A stretch of 5,825 bases of DNA from Propionibacteriaceae bacterium (GCA_020438595.1 JAGQUI010000197.1:1-5825); one strand, 5' to 3'. Shown: positions 1 to 5,666, counted from the first letter of the stretch. Program-made: numbers and translations. The notes: a model not told the origin generated them from the letters alone.

Positions 1-66
1 GGCTACGCGGGCGCAGCCGAGATCAACCCCGGGGTCGTGGGACGCGGACGCAGCAAGGGCAGGTGA
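1..66 (+). CDS. C-terminal end of a plus-strand gene, partial, unrecognised
   Basis: Frame 1 is open from the window edge and ends at TGA 64-66, giving 21 residues that include EINPGVVGRGRSKGR. Third codon positions are mostly G or C, as in the other genes here. A strong hairpin begins eight bases after the stop, which is what one expects behind a real gene end. The tail is basic and glycine-rich and looks like a disordered C-terminus. Too little is present to assign a family. The other two plus frames are also open here, so the reading frame rests on codon bias and the terminator position. Confidence 0.5.
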   Translation, partial: GYAGAAEINPGVVGRGRSKGR

Positions 67-73
67 GTGGACC

Positions 74-108
74 GTCGGCGCCGCTCCCGGAGGGGGAGCG
101 GCGCCGGC
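74..108 (+). terminator. Strong GC-rich hairpin terminator
   Basis: Positions 76-88 pair perfectly with 94-106 (13 bp, CGGCGCCGCTCCC with its complement) around a 5-base GGAGG loop. One wobble pair (75-107) and one more pair (74-108) extend the stem to 15. It starts eight bases after the stop at 64-66. The downstream sequence, CTGCTTCTC, has only a weak T run, so this resembles the hairpin-only terminators common in actinobacteria rather than a classical intrinsic terminator. Confidence 0.85.
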
Positions 109-115
109 CTGCTTC

Positions 116-131
116 TCGAGGCGCGCCTCGA
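116..131. repeat. 16-bp perfect palindrome
   Basis: TCGAGGCGCGCCTCGA reads identically on both strands with no spacer. It lies ten bases after the terminator and about 160 bases before the antiporter gene. A loopless palindrome is a poor RNA hairpin, so a dimeric protein-binding site is the more natural reading, although GC-rich DNA produces such sequences by chance more often than average. Confidence 0.6.
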
Positions 132-207
132 CCAGCGACACCAGGGCGGACGCCGGACGCGAAGTCCTCCCACACCACGCCCCTCGACCACGACCCTGAT
201 CTGACCG

Positions 208-240
208 ACCGGGCCCGGTGAACCGGGCAGGACCGCCCGG
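208..240. repeat. Two adjacent GC palindromes upstream of the antiporter gene
   Basis: ACCGGGCCCGGT (208-219) is a 12-bp perfect palindrome. It is followed by CCGGGC (223-228) pairing with GCCCGG (235-240) across a 6-base loop. They lie 39 to 71 bases ahead of the candidate -10 box at 279. They could be regulatory or only GC-rich background. The rest of the gap between 67 and 290 shows no convincing gene. Confidence 0.3.
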
Positions 241-278
241 GAAGTCGCGGAGCGGGCCCCGGGAGCGCTCGCGCTTCG

Positions 279-284
279 TAGGCT
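279..284 (+). promoter_or_regulatory. Leaderless-type -10 box for the antiporter gene
   Basis: TAGGCT fits the actinobacterial TAnnnT -10 consensus and ends exactly six bases before the ATG at 291. Transcription would therefore begin at or next to the start codon. The intervening GAGGGC is too close to the ATG to work as a normal Shine-Dalgarno site, which favours leaderless translation. No good -35 hexamer is visible. The same arrangement is found before the gene at 3365. Confidence 0.5.
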
Positions 285-290
285 GAGGGC

Positions 291-1907
291 ATGGAGACGT
301 GGCTCCTCTACGTCGCCGCCGCGTTCGGCGGAGGAGTCGTGGCGGCGCTGCTGCGCCTGCCCCCGCTGGTCGGCTTCCTGGCGGCCGGGTTCGCGCTCGG
401 CTTCGCGGGCGTCCCGCACGCCCCCGAACTGGAACTGGTCGCCGACCTCGGCGTGACCCTGCTGCTGTTCACCATCGGCCTCAAGCTCGACGTCCGCACC
501 CTGCTGCGCCGGCACGTCTGGATGACGACGGTGGCCCACCTGGTCACCTTCGGGGCGCTCGCCGCCCTCGCGGTCTCGGGGCTGGTGGCCCTGGGCCTGA
601 CGTACTCGCAGGCCGTTTCGCCGGGCACGGTCGCGCTCGCGGCGTTCGCCCTGTCGTTCTGCAGCACGGTGTTCGTGGTCACCCACCTGGAGGCGAAGGG
701 GGACGAGCAGGCGCTCTACGGCCGGGTCGCGATCGGGATCCTGCTCATCCAGGACCTCGCGGCGGTGGTCTTCCTCGCCCTGGTCGGGGGGACGATCCCG
801 TCGGTGTGGGCGTTCGGCCTCGTCCTGCTGTACCCGCTCGTCCGCCTCGCCCGGCTGCTCTGGGCGCGGATCGCGCGGGCCGACCTGGAGATCCTGTTCG
901 GCATCCTGATGGCCCTCGGGCCCGGCTACTGGGCCTTCACCGCGGTCGGCCTCAAGGGCGAGCTCGGGGCGCTCGTCGTCGGCGTCCTGCTCGCCAGGGA
1001 CCGGCACGCCGACTCGCTCGCCCGCTCGCTGCTCCGGCTCAAGGACCTGCTCCTGGTCGGCTTCTTCCTCGCCATCGGCCTGGGTGGGACGCCGGGCCTC
1101 ACGGAGGTGGGGATCGCGGTCGCGCTGCTGGCGCTGCTGCCCGTGAAGGGCCTGTTGTTCGTGGTCCTGCTGCGGTGGGCGCGCCTGCGCAACCGCACGT
1201 CCGCCCTGGCCGCGGTGACCCTCGGCAACTACTCCGAGTTCGGCATGATCGTGATCGCGGTCGGCGCGGAGCACGGCCTGATCGACCGGCACTGGCTGGT
1301 CGCGGTCTCGCTGGCGGTCGCGCTGAGCTTCCTGGTCGGCGCGGCCGCCGAACGCCGCGGCGCCGCGTTCGCCTCGTGGCTGGCCGACCGGTTCCCCAAC
1401 CGTCCCGAGCACGTGCTGCTGCCCGAGGACCGCCACATCGACATCGGCGACGCCAACGCCCTCGTCCTGGGCCTGGGCCGGGTGGGCAGCGCGGCCTTCG
1501 ACCGGCTCGTCGCCGAGCCCGACCTGCGCGTCATCGGCATCGACAGCGATCCGGACGTGATCGAGCAGCTGAGCGGGCGCGGCGAGGCCGTGGTCGAGGG
1601 CGACGCGACCGACCGCGAGCTGTGGGCGCGCATGCGTGGCGATCCCGCGCTCGAGGTCGCGGTGTTCGCGCTCCCGAACCGCCAGGCCAACGCGACCGCG
1701 ATCGACCTCGTGCGCCGCTCCGGCTTCACGGGCACCGTGGGGGTGATCACCCACGACGACGAGGACGCCGGCGCCTGGGCGAACCGCGGCGTCGACGCCT
1801 CGTTGTCGTTGTACGCGGGAGCCGGCGCGCAGCTCGCCGAACAGGCGCTGCTGAACCGGCCGTCCCCGCCCCGGGGGTCCTCAGATGACGGCGGACGCGA
1901 TCAGTGA
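291..1907 (+). CDS. CPA2-family cation:proton antiporter with RCK/TrkA-N domain (KefB/KefC-like)
   Basis: This 538-residue inner-membrane protein should exchange K+ or Na+ for protons. Residues 1 to about 355 form the polytopic Na+/H+ exchanger domain. Family landmarks are PPLVGFLAAG (24-33), LGVTLLLFTIGLKL (53-66), the SFCSTVFVV helix near 122-130, and ILLIQDLAAV with the Q154-D155 pair that corresponds to the conserved ion-binding region. A NYSEFG segment sits where KefC has its GGEF-type motif. After a linker, a Rossmann RCK domain carries GLGRVG (394-399) and the acidic D418 ending the second strand, which suggests binding of NAD(H) or a related nucleotide. There is no TrkA-C domain, and the protein is shorter than KefC of E. 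coli (about 620 residues). No KefF/KefG-like ancillary gene is nearby, so glutathione gating cannot be assumed. The start is supported by the TAGGCT box and the absence of a better upstream start. The 3' end overlaps the convergent gene. Ion specificity cannot be told from sequence. Confidence 0.92.
   Translation: METWLLYVAAAFGGGVVAALLRLPPLVGFLAAGFALGFAGVPHAPELELVADLGVTLLLFTIGLKLDVRTLLRRHVWMTTVAHLVTFGALAALAVSGLVALGLTYSQAVSPGTVALAAFALSFCSTVFVVTHLEAKGDEQALYGRVAIGILLIQDLAAVVFLALVGGTIPSVWAFGLVLLYPLVRLARLLWARIARADLEILFGILMALGPGYWAFTAVGLKGELGALVVGVLLARDRHADSLARSLLRLKDLLLVGFFLAIGLGGTPGLTEVGIAVALLALLPVKGLLFVVLLRWARLRNRTSALAAVTLGNYSEFGMIVIAVGAEHGLIDRHWLVAVSLAVALSFLVGAAAERRGAAFASWLADRFPNRPEHVLLPEDRHIDIGDANALVLGLGRVGSAAFDRLVAEPDLRVIGIDSDPDVIEQLSGRGEAVVEGDATDRELWARMRGDPALEVAVFALPNRQANATAIDLVRRSGFTGTVGVITHDDEDAGAWANRGVDASLSLYAGAGAQLAEQALLNRPSPPRGSSDDGGRDQ
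1881..1907. other. 27-bp tail-to-tail overlap of two coding sequences
   Basis: The antiporter stop (TGA 1905-1907) lies inside the C-terminal codons of the minus-strand oxidoreductase, whose stop is TCA on the plus strand at 1881-1883. About nine codons of each gene share these bases. There is no intergenic room for a terminator, so each transcript must run antisense into its neighbour or end within coding sequence. The shared part encodes a polar, probably disordered tail (SSDDGGRDQ) in the antiporter. Confidence 0.85.
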
Positions 1908-3182
1908 GTCCTGCAGGCGTCGCATGGCGACCAGCGGCCGGGTCTCGTCCACCTCGACGTCGTCGTAGGTGAGGATCGTGTCGGCGGGCACGTCGCGGGT
2001 GAGGACGCAGCTGCCGACCAGCCCGATCGGGATGGCGTTCATGGCGCGGGCGTCGTCGGCGTCGATCGTCCAGCCGCGGACGTGGTGGCCGCCCATGCCC
2101 TCCAGGGTGATGCCGGCCTTCAGGTCGAACTTGGTCTTGGCGGTCACCTCGGAGCGCCAGACCCTGGTCTGGAAGTCGGCCCGGCGGTCGAGGATGGCCT
2201 CGCTGATCGACAGGTGCGCCTCGATCGAGGCCAGGTGGAACGGCCGGTAGATGGCGTAGTAGGGGCCCTTGCCGAACTTGAGGAAGTCGAGCTCCTCGGT
2301 GACCACGGCGTTCTCGGACCTCACCACGGCGAAGATGCCCGGCGCCACGTCGCCCTCGACGGTGTACTCCACCGCGGGGGTGCGGGTGAGCAGGCCGCCG
2401 TCCTCGACGGGGATCAGCTTGGTGGCCAGCTCGTCGATCGAGCAGGACGGGCCGTGCATGCCCTCGACGTCGACCGGGATGCCGGTGGCGTTCGACAGCG
2501 CGCACATCTCGAGCTGGGTCTTGGTTCCGTCGGTGAACTCGCACAGGATGCGCGGGTTCATGTTCTTGGCCAGCGCCTCCTCGAGCACGTCCTCGATCAC
2601 GTCGGTGGGCCGGTTCGGGTTGTTCTTGCCCTTGCCGGTGGCCACGACGGTGAGCCCGAGGTCGCGGGCGTACTCGACGAGCTTCAGGCACTCGGACGGC
2701 TCGTCGCCGCGGCAGATCGTGTACACCTGATTGCCCGCGTTGGCGACCTTCGACAGCAGCAGGCCCACGGTGACGTCGGCCTCGACGGTCATCAGTGCGA
2801 CGTCCTTGCGGTCGAGCAGGGCGGACATCGCGATCTGGGCGGCGATCTCGGGGACGCCGGACACCTCGAGCACGATGTCGACCGGCAGCTTGGGCACCTG
2901 CAGGCCGTCGTCGATCACCACCGGCTGCCCGGCCTCGACCAGTTCGGAGGCCTTCGCGAGGTCGGTCTCGACGACCGCGGGCACCCCGCGTCCGGCGTTG
3001 GCGTAGGCCTGCACGGCGCGGTCGGTGGCGATGTCGGCGACGACGGAGACTTCCATGCCCTCGGCGCGTTCGATGGTGGCGATCAGGCCGCGTCCCATCT
3101 GGCCAGCGCCGACGACGCCCACGCGGACGGGTCGTCCCACCAGCTTCTGGCGTTCGAGCAGGCGGTCTGTGTAGCTGGTCAC
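1881..3182 (-). CDS. NAD(P)-dependent oxidoreductase with SAF domain, DRL/homoserine-dehydrogenase-like
   Basis: A cytosolic 433-residue enzyme. The N-terminus (about 18-155) is a Rossmann fold with VGVVGAGQMG (21-30) and D50 at the end of strand 2, an acidic residue that often goes with NAD(H). The middle part carries family-type motifs: VEADVTVG (133-140), GDEPSE (159-164), GKGKNNP (183-189), FTDGTKTQLEM (216-226) with NATG (231-234), and GPYYAIYRPFHL (306-317). The C-terminus (about 345-425) is SAF-like, with IPIGLV (384-389) and RDVPADTILTYDDVEVD (396-412). This order matches the group containing Brucella DRL, which turns deoxyxylulose 5-phosphate into methylerythritol 4-phosphate. Many relatives probably have other substrates, and most actinobacteria already have DXR, so the reaction here is open. 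I chose GTG at 3182 because AGGA lies ten bases upstream and the family's usual LLxRQxxxGRPVRVG opening follows soon after. The ATG at 3239 would lie in the promoter and adds a basic, unrelated extension. It is transcribed alone and divergently from the gene at 3365. Confidence 0.88.
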   Translation of the reverse strand: MTSYTDRLLERQKLVGRPVRVGVVGAGQMGRGLIATIERAEGMEVSVVADIATDRAVQAYANAGRGVPAVVETDLAKASELVEAGQPVVIDDGLQVPKLPVDIVLEVSGVPEIAAQIAMSALLDRKDVALMTVEADVTVGLLLSKVANAGNQVYTICRGDEPSECLKLVEYARDLGLTVVATGKGKNNPNRPTDVIEDVLEEALAKNMNPRILCEFTDGTKTQLEMCALSNATGIPVDVEGMHGPSCSIDELATKLIPVEDGGLLTRTPAVEYTVEGDVAPGIFAVVRSENAVVTEELDFLKFGKGPYYAIYRPFHLASIEAHLSISEAILDRRADFQTRVWRSEVTAKTKFDLKAGITLEGMGGHHVRGWTIDADDARAMNAIPIGLVGSCVLTRDVPADTILTYDDVEVDETRPLVAMRRLQDSLIASAVI

Positions 3183-3192
3183 TTTGTGTCGT

Positions 3193-3196
3193 TCCT
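3193..3196 (-). promoter_or_regulatory. Ribosome binding site that decides the GTG 3182 start
   Basis: On the minus strand the sequence reads AAAGGAACGACACAAAGTG. The AGGA core lies ten bases before the GTG at 3182-3180. No comparable site precedes the ATG at 3239, which supports the shorter protein. Confidence 0.7.
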
Positions 3197-3221
3197 TTCG
3201 ACGGGGACTTCTCTGTCCCTC

Positions 3222-3238
3222 ATTTGCACCGATTTGCA
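3222..3238. repeat. ATTTGCA direct repeat pair, one helical turn apart
   Basis: ATTTGCA occurs at 3222-3228 and again at 3232-3238, ten bases apart start to start. On the minus strand this reads TGCAAAT CGG TGCAAAT, preceded by the related TGTAAA of the proposed -10 box. The pair lies at and just after the expected transcription start of the minus-strand gene, a usual place for a repressor to bind two half-sites on the same DNA face. Confidence 0.5.
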
Positions 3239-3268
3239 TTTACATACGCGACTTTGTGCGTATGCCAA
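3239..3268 (-). promoter_or_regulatory. Candidate promoter of the DRL-like gene
   Basis: On the minus strand TTGGCA (3268-3263; five of six matches to TTGACA) is followed after 18 bases by TGTAAA (3244-3239; four of six matches to TATAAT). An alternative -10, TATGTA, gives a 16-base spacer. Transcription would start near 3232 and leave a leader of about 50 bases containing the ribosome binding site. This is one of the few AT-rich patches in the window. Confidence 0.5.
3243..3264. promoter_or_regulatory. Inverted repeat across the promoter spacer, candidate operator
   Basis: CATACGC (3243-3249) and GCGTATG (3258-3264) form a perfect 7+7 dyad with an 8-base spacer, 22 bp in all. It covers the space between the proposed -35 and -10 boxes of the minus-strand gene and touches both. 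A dimeric repressor bound here would block polymerase; a spacer-binding activator of the MerR kind is also possible geometrically. No regulator gene lies in the window. Confidence 0.55.
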
Positions 3269-3303
3269 GCATCGCATCCCATCCCACCCCGGCGCAAGAC
3301 GGT

Positions 3304-3322
3304 GACCGCGAATACAGCGGTC
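3304..3322. repeat. 6+6 inverted repeat in the divergent intergenic region
   Basis: GACCGC (3304-3309) and GCGGTC (3317-3322) flank the 7-base spacer GAATACA. The element is centred about 43 bases ahead of the -10 box at 3353 and about 50 bases behind the minus-strand -35. It could be an activator or repressor site for either gene, or part of a hairpin. Its sequence differs from the dyad at 3243-3264, so a different protein would be implied. Confidence 0.35.
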
Positions 3323-3352
3323 CGGTGCGGCGCCCAGGCGGCCACGAGTCGC

Positions 3353-3358
3353 TAGGGT
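3353..3358 (+). promoter_or_regulatory. Leaderless-type -10 box for the membrane protein gene
   Basis: TAGGGT matches TAnnnT and ends exactly six bases before the GTG start at 3365, the same spacing as the box before the antiporter gene. No -35 is evident. The AGGG inside the box could also serve as a Shine-Dalgarno sequence with seven bases of spacing, so leaderless and conventional initiation are both possible. Confidence 0.5.
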
Positions 3359-3364
3359 CGAGCC

Positions 3365-4441
3365 GTGAGCACACCGAGTGCACCCCGGGGACGCCGCGCC
3401 CGGTTCGCCGCGGCAGCCCGCGAGACCGCGAAGGAGTTCGACGGCTCGACCGCCCGGTCGCTGGAGTCGCTGGCGCTCAGCGCCGGCGTGATCGCGTTCG
3501 TCGTCGTCGCGGCACTCGCCCTGCCGGTCTTCCGGCTCCAGTCCGCCCCCATCTCCGGCCCCGGCTCGCTCGGCCAGTACGCGGCGATCAGTGCGGCGGT
3601 GGTGGCGCTCGTCGCGTTCAGTGCGGGCCAACTGATCAAGCGCGGACGCCTGGCGAAGCAGATGCGCCCGCTCGACTACTTCGACCTGGCCGCGCTGGCG
3701 ATCGCCCACGCCGTGATCGCGCTGCTGACCTGGACGCTCGTCGGCGTCATCCTCGAGCAGTCGTTCATCGGCGCCGAGGTGTTCGCGATCCCCGTCCTCG
3801 CCCTGTCCGGCGCGGCGGCAGGCGTCACCGGGTACTTCGCGTTCACGTCCGCGACCCACATGGACCTGATGCTGCTCGCCGTCGTCCTCGCGGTGTTCCT
3901 CGCCGAGGGCGTCATCGCGAGCATGCTCACCGCGAGCGACCCGCACTGGTGGATGAAGCACCTCAGCTCGCTCGGCGCGTCCGAGGGGTTCTCCGCCCTG
4001 GCGTTCAACCTGACCCTGATCGTGGCCGGCTTCATCGTCACGACCCTGGCCCGCTACGTCACCCTCGACCTCCCGACCCCGGTCGCCAACGGGCCGCGCA
4101 ACCTGCGGATCTCGCTCGCGCTCGTCGGCGTCCTGCTCGGCTGCGTCGGCATCTTCCACGTGGACGCCTTCTTCTGGATCCACACCTTCTCGGCCTCCGG
4201 CATGGCGATCGTCTTCGGGGTCGCCGCCCTGCGCATCCGGCGCTGGGTGCCGGGCATGCCGCGGACCTTCTGGATCCTCGGCGCGGTGTTCTTCGGGGTG
4301 GTCCTGCTGCTCGCGGTGTTCTACGCCGTCGGCTTCTACACCCTGACCGCGGTGGAGCTGGTCGCCGGCGTCCTGGTCTTCACCTGGATCATCCTGCTGA
4401 TCCGCAACGCGGCCGCGCTGAAGGCCGACCTGGTCGCCTGA
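3365..4441 (+). CDS. Polytopic membrane protein, DUF998-like
   Basis: A 358-residue integral membrane protein of unknown function. A basic, alanine-rich cytosolic N-terminus (1-35) is followed by about nine or ten hydrophobic segments near 37-57, 72-91, 105-130, 137-160, 166-189, 207-231, 249-268, 273-290, 301-322 and 328-347. The part around HWWMKHLSSLG (194-204), the helix AFNLTLIVAG (213-222), then GIFHVD (262-267) and H273 resembles the DUF998 pattern, in which a conserved histidine loop precedes one helix and a GxF...D/H motif ends another. No transport or enzymatic activity can be given. GTG at 3365 is chosen for its placement after TAGGGT and because the hydrophobic part starts soon after. 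The gene is divergent from the DRL-like gene and shares its control region; the next gene starts 115 bases downstream, so co-transcription is possible but not shown. Confidence 0.82.
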   Translation: MSTPSAPRGRRARFAAAARETAKEFDGSTARSLESLALSAGVIAFVVVAALALPVFRLQSAPISGPGSLGQYAAISAAVVALVAFSAGQLIKRGRLAKQMRPLDYFDLAALAIAHAVIALLTWTLVGVILEQSFIGAEVFAIPVLALSGAAAGVTGYFAFTSATHMDLMLLAVVLAVFLAEGVIASMLTASDPHWWMKHLSSLGASEGFSALAFNLTLIVAGFIVTTLARYVTLDLPTPVANGPRNLRISLALVGVLLGCVGIFHVDAFFWIHTFSASGMAIVFGVAALRIRRWVPGMPRTFWILGAVFFGVVLLLAVFYAVGFYTLTAVELVAGVLVFTWIILLIRNAAALKADLVA

Positions 4442-4546
4442 CCCGCCCCCGTGCGCAAGGCTCCCCATTGGTACGCAGCCGTCGGCGCGGTTGGCTGGAT
4501 GGAGGGCCGGGAGGGTTCGCCCGCGTCGAGGCGTGCCCCGGATGAT

Positions 4547-4551
4547 GGGAG
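4547..4551 (+). promoter_or_regulatory. Ribosome binding site that decides the ATG 4557 start
   Basis: GGGAG lies five bases before ATG 4557. In-frame alternatives are TTG 4491, ATG 4542 and ATG 4545, none with a better placed site. The extra residues after TTG 4491 are arginine- and glycine-rich and unlike the family. The gap 4442-4556 shows no clear promoter or terminator. Confidence 0.65.
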
Positions 4552-4556
4552 ATGCC

Positions 4557-5639
4557 ATGGCAGCACCGCAGACCAGAACCACGACCGGGCGGGGACGCCG
4601 CTACGACAGCATCCTCGACACCGTGGGGGACACCCCAGTGGTGCGCGTGAACAACATCGGCGTCGACGGCGTCGACCTCTACGTGAAGGCGGAGTACTTC
4701 AACCCGCTCGCCTCGGTGAAGGACCGGCTCGCGATCAACATCATCGAGGACGCGGAGCGCAGCGGCACCATCGCGCCCGGGCAGACCGTGGTCGAGGCGA
4801 CCAGCGGCAACACCGGGATCGGGCTGGCCATGGTGTGTGCGGCGAAGGGCTACCCGCTGGTCGTGACCATGGCCGACAGCTTCTCGGTGGAGCGTCGCCG
4901 GCTGATGCGCATGCTCGGCGCGAAGGTGGTGCTCACCCCGCGGGCCGAGAAGGGCTTCGGCATGTACCGCAAGGCCGTCGAGCTCGCCGAGGCCAACGGC
5001 TGGTTCCTCGCCCACCAGTTCGAGACCGGGGCCAACGCCGACATCCACGAGGCCACCACGGCCCGCGAGATCATCAACGACTTCGCGGGCTCGCGGCTCG
5101 ACTACTTCGTGTCCGGCTACGGCACCGGCGGCACGCTGACGGGGGTCGCGCGGGTGCTGCGCAGCGAGCGTCCCGAGACCAGGATCATCCTCTCCGAGCC
5201 CGCCAACGCCCAACTTGTCGGCAGCGGCACGGCGCAGGAGCGCGAGCCGGACGGGGCACCCGCGTCCAGCCACCCCGCGTTCGAACCGCACCCGATCCAG
5301 GGCTGGACGCCCGACTTCATCCCGAAGGTGCTGCAGGAGGCCCTCGACCAGCACCTGTTCGACGAACTGATCCCCGTCGCGGGGGCGGAGGGCATCCGGT
5401 GGGCGCGCGAGCTGGCCGCGAGGGAGGGCATTCTCACCGGTGTCTCCGGCGGCTCCACCTTCGCCGTCGCGCGCCAGGTGGCCGAGCAGGCGGAGCCGGG
5501 CTCGGTGGTGTTGGCGATGCTCCCCGACACGGGCGAGCGCTACCTGTCCACCCCGCTGTTCGAGGAGATCCCCGCCGAGATGACGGAGGAGGAACTCGCC
5601 ATCTCCCGATCGACCCCGGGGTACCAGCTGTCGGAGTAG
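4557..5639 (+). CDS. PLP-dependent cysteine synthase family enzyme (CysK-like), atypical
   Basis: A cytosolic 360-residue fold-type II PLP enzyme. Family members make cysteine from O-acetylserine and sulfide, or use other nucleophiles or acceptors. Visible landmarks: TVGDTPVVRV (22-31); the PLP lysine K55 in NPLASVKDR (49-57); the substrate loop EATSGNTGIGLA (80-91); SVERRRLMRMLGA (110-122); HQFETGANADIH (153-164), the counterpart of QQFxNPANPxxH; the phosphate loop GYGTGGTLTG (187-196); HPIQGWTPDFIP (245-256); and GVSGGST (295-301), where CysK has GISSGAA. A proline-rich insert around 225-244 and a long C-terminal tail (about 331-360, LSTPLFEEIP onward) make it longer than typical CysK (about 310-325). 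It lacks the C-terminal CBS domains of actinobacterial cystathionine beta-synthase. No cysE or sulfate-assimilation gene is adjacent, so the substrate is uncertain. Catalytic residues look intact. The family call is firm; calling it cysK itself is not. Confidence 0.9.
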   Translation: MAAPQTRTTTGRGRRYDSILDTVGDTPVVRVNNIGVDGVDLYVKAEYFNPLASVKDRLAINIIEDAERSGTIAPGQTVVEATSGNTGIGLAMVCAAKGYPLVVTMADSFSVERRRLMRMLGAKVVLTPRAEKGFGMYRKAVELAEANGWFLAHQFETGANADIHEATTAREIINDFAGSRLDYFVSGYGTGGTLTGVARVLRSERPETRIILSEPANAQLVGSGTAQEREPDGAPASSHPAFEPHPIQGWTPDFIPKVLQEALDQHLFDELIPVAGAEGIRWARELAAREGILTGVSGGSTFAVARQVAEQAEPGSVVLAMLPDTGERYLSTPLFEEIPAEMTEEELAISRSTPGYQLSE

Positions 5640-5666
5640 CGGTGGCCGGCGGGCCGTTCCACACCC

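Noticed and set aside
115..127. XhoI and AscI recognition sequences side by side, hinting at a cloning junction
   Set aside because: They follow automatically from the 16-bp palindrome, and no vector-like sequence surrounds them; chance in GC-rich DNA is adequate.
23..292. 89-codon minus-strand frame in the gap before the antiporter
   Set aside because: No domain, arginine/proline/serine-rich, and it crosses the terminator hairpin and the proposed promoter; no ribosome site supports it.
3..1754. Long minus-strand open frame (583 codons) opposite the antiporter
   Set aside because: It is rich in R, E, D, Q and G with no recognisable domain, and lies opposite a gene with clear family motifs. 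This is the usual mirror frame of GC-biased coding sequence.
3267..3288. GCATC/CCATC tandem units resembling a short repeat array
   Set aside because: Only two exact units followed by two degenerate ones; too short to distinguish from chance.
2082..3305. Plus-strand open frame opposite the DRL-like gene
   Set aside because: Composition is dominated by G, L, V, H and D with no domain, and it runs through the minus-strand promoter and start of a well-supported gene.
4476..4497. CAGCC ... GGCTG hairpin as a terminator after the membrane protein gene
   Set aside because: Only five pairs with a 12-base loop and no T run; too weak to call.
3184..4545. Plus-strand frame overlapping the membrane protein in another phase
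   Set aside because: After its start the translation is arginine/proline/glycine-rich, whereas the frame at 3365 gives regular membrane helices.
3179..4582. Long minus-strand open frame opposite the membrane protein
   Set aside because: Low-complexity, E/D/R/G-rich translation with no motif; it would also cross the divergent control region and the neighbouring start sites.
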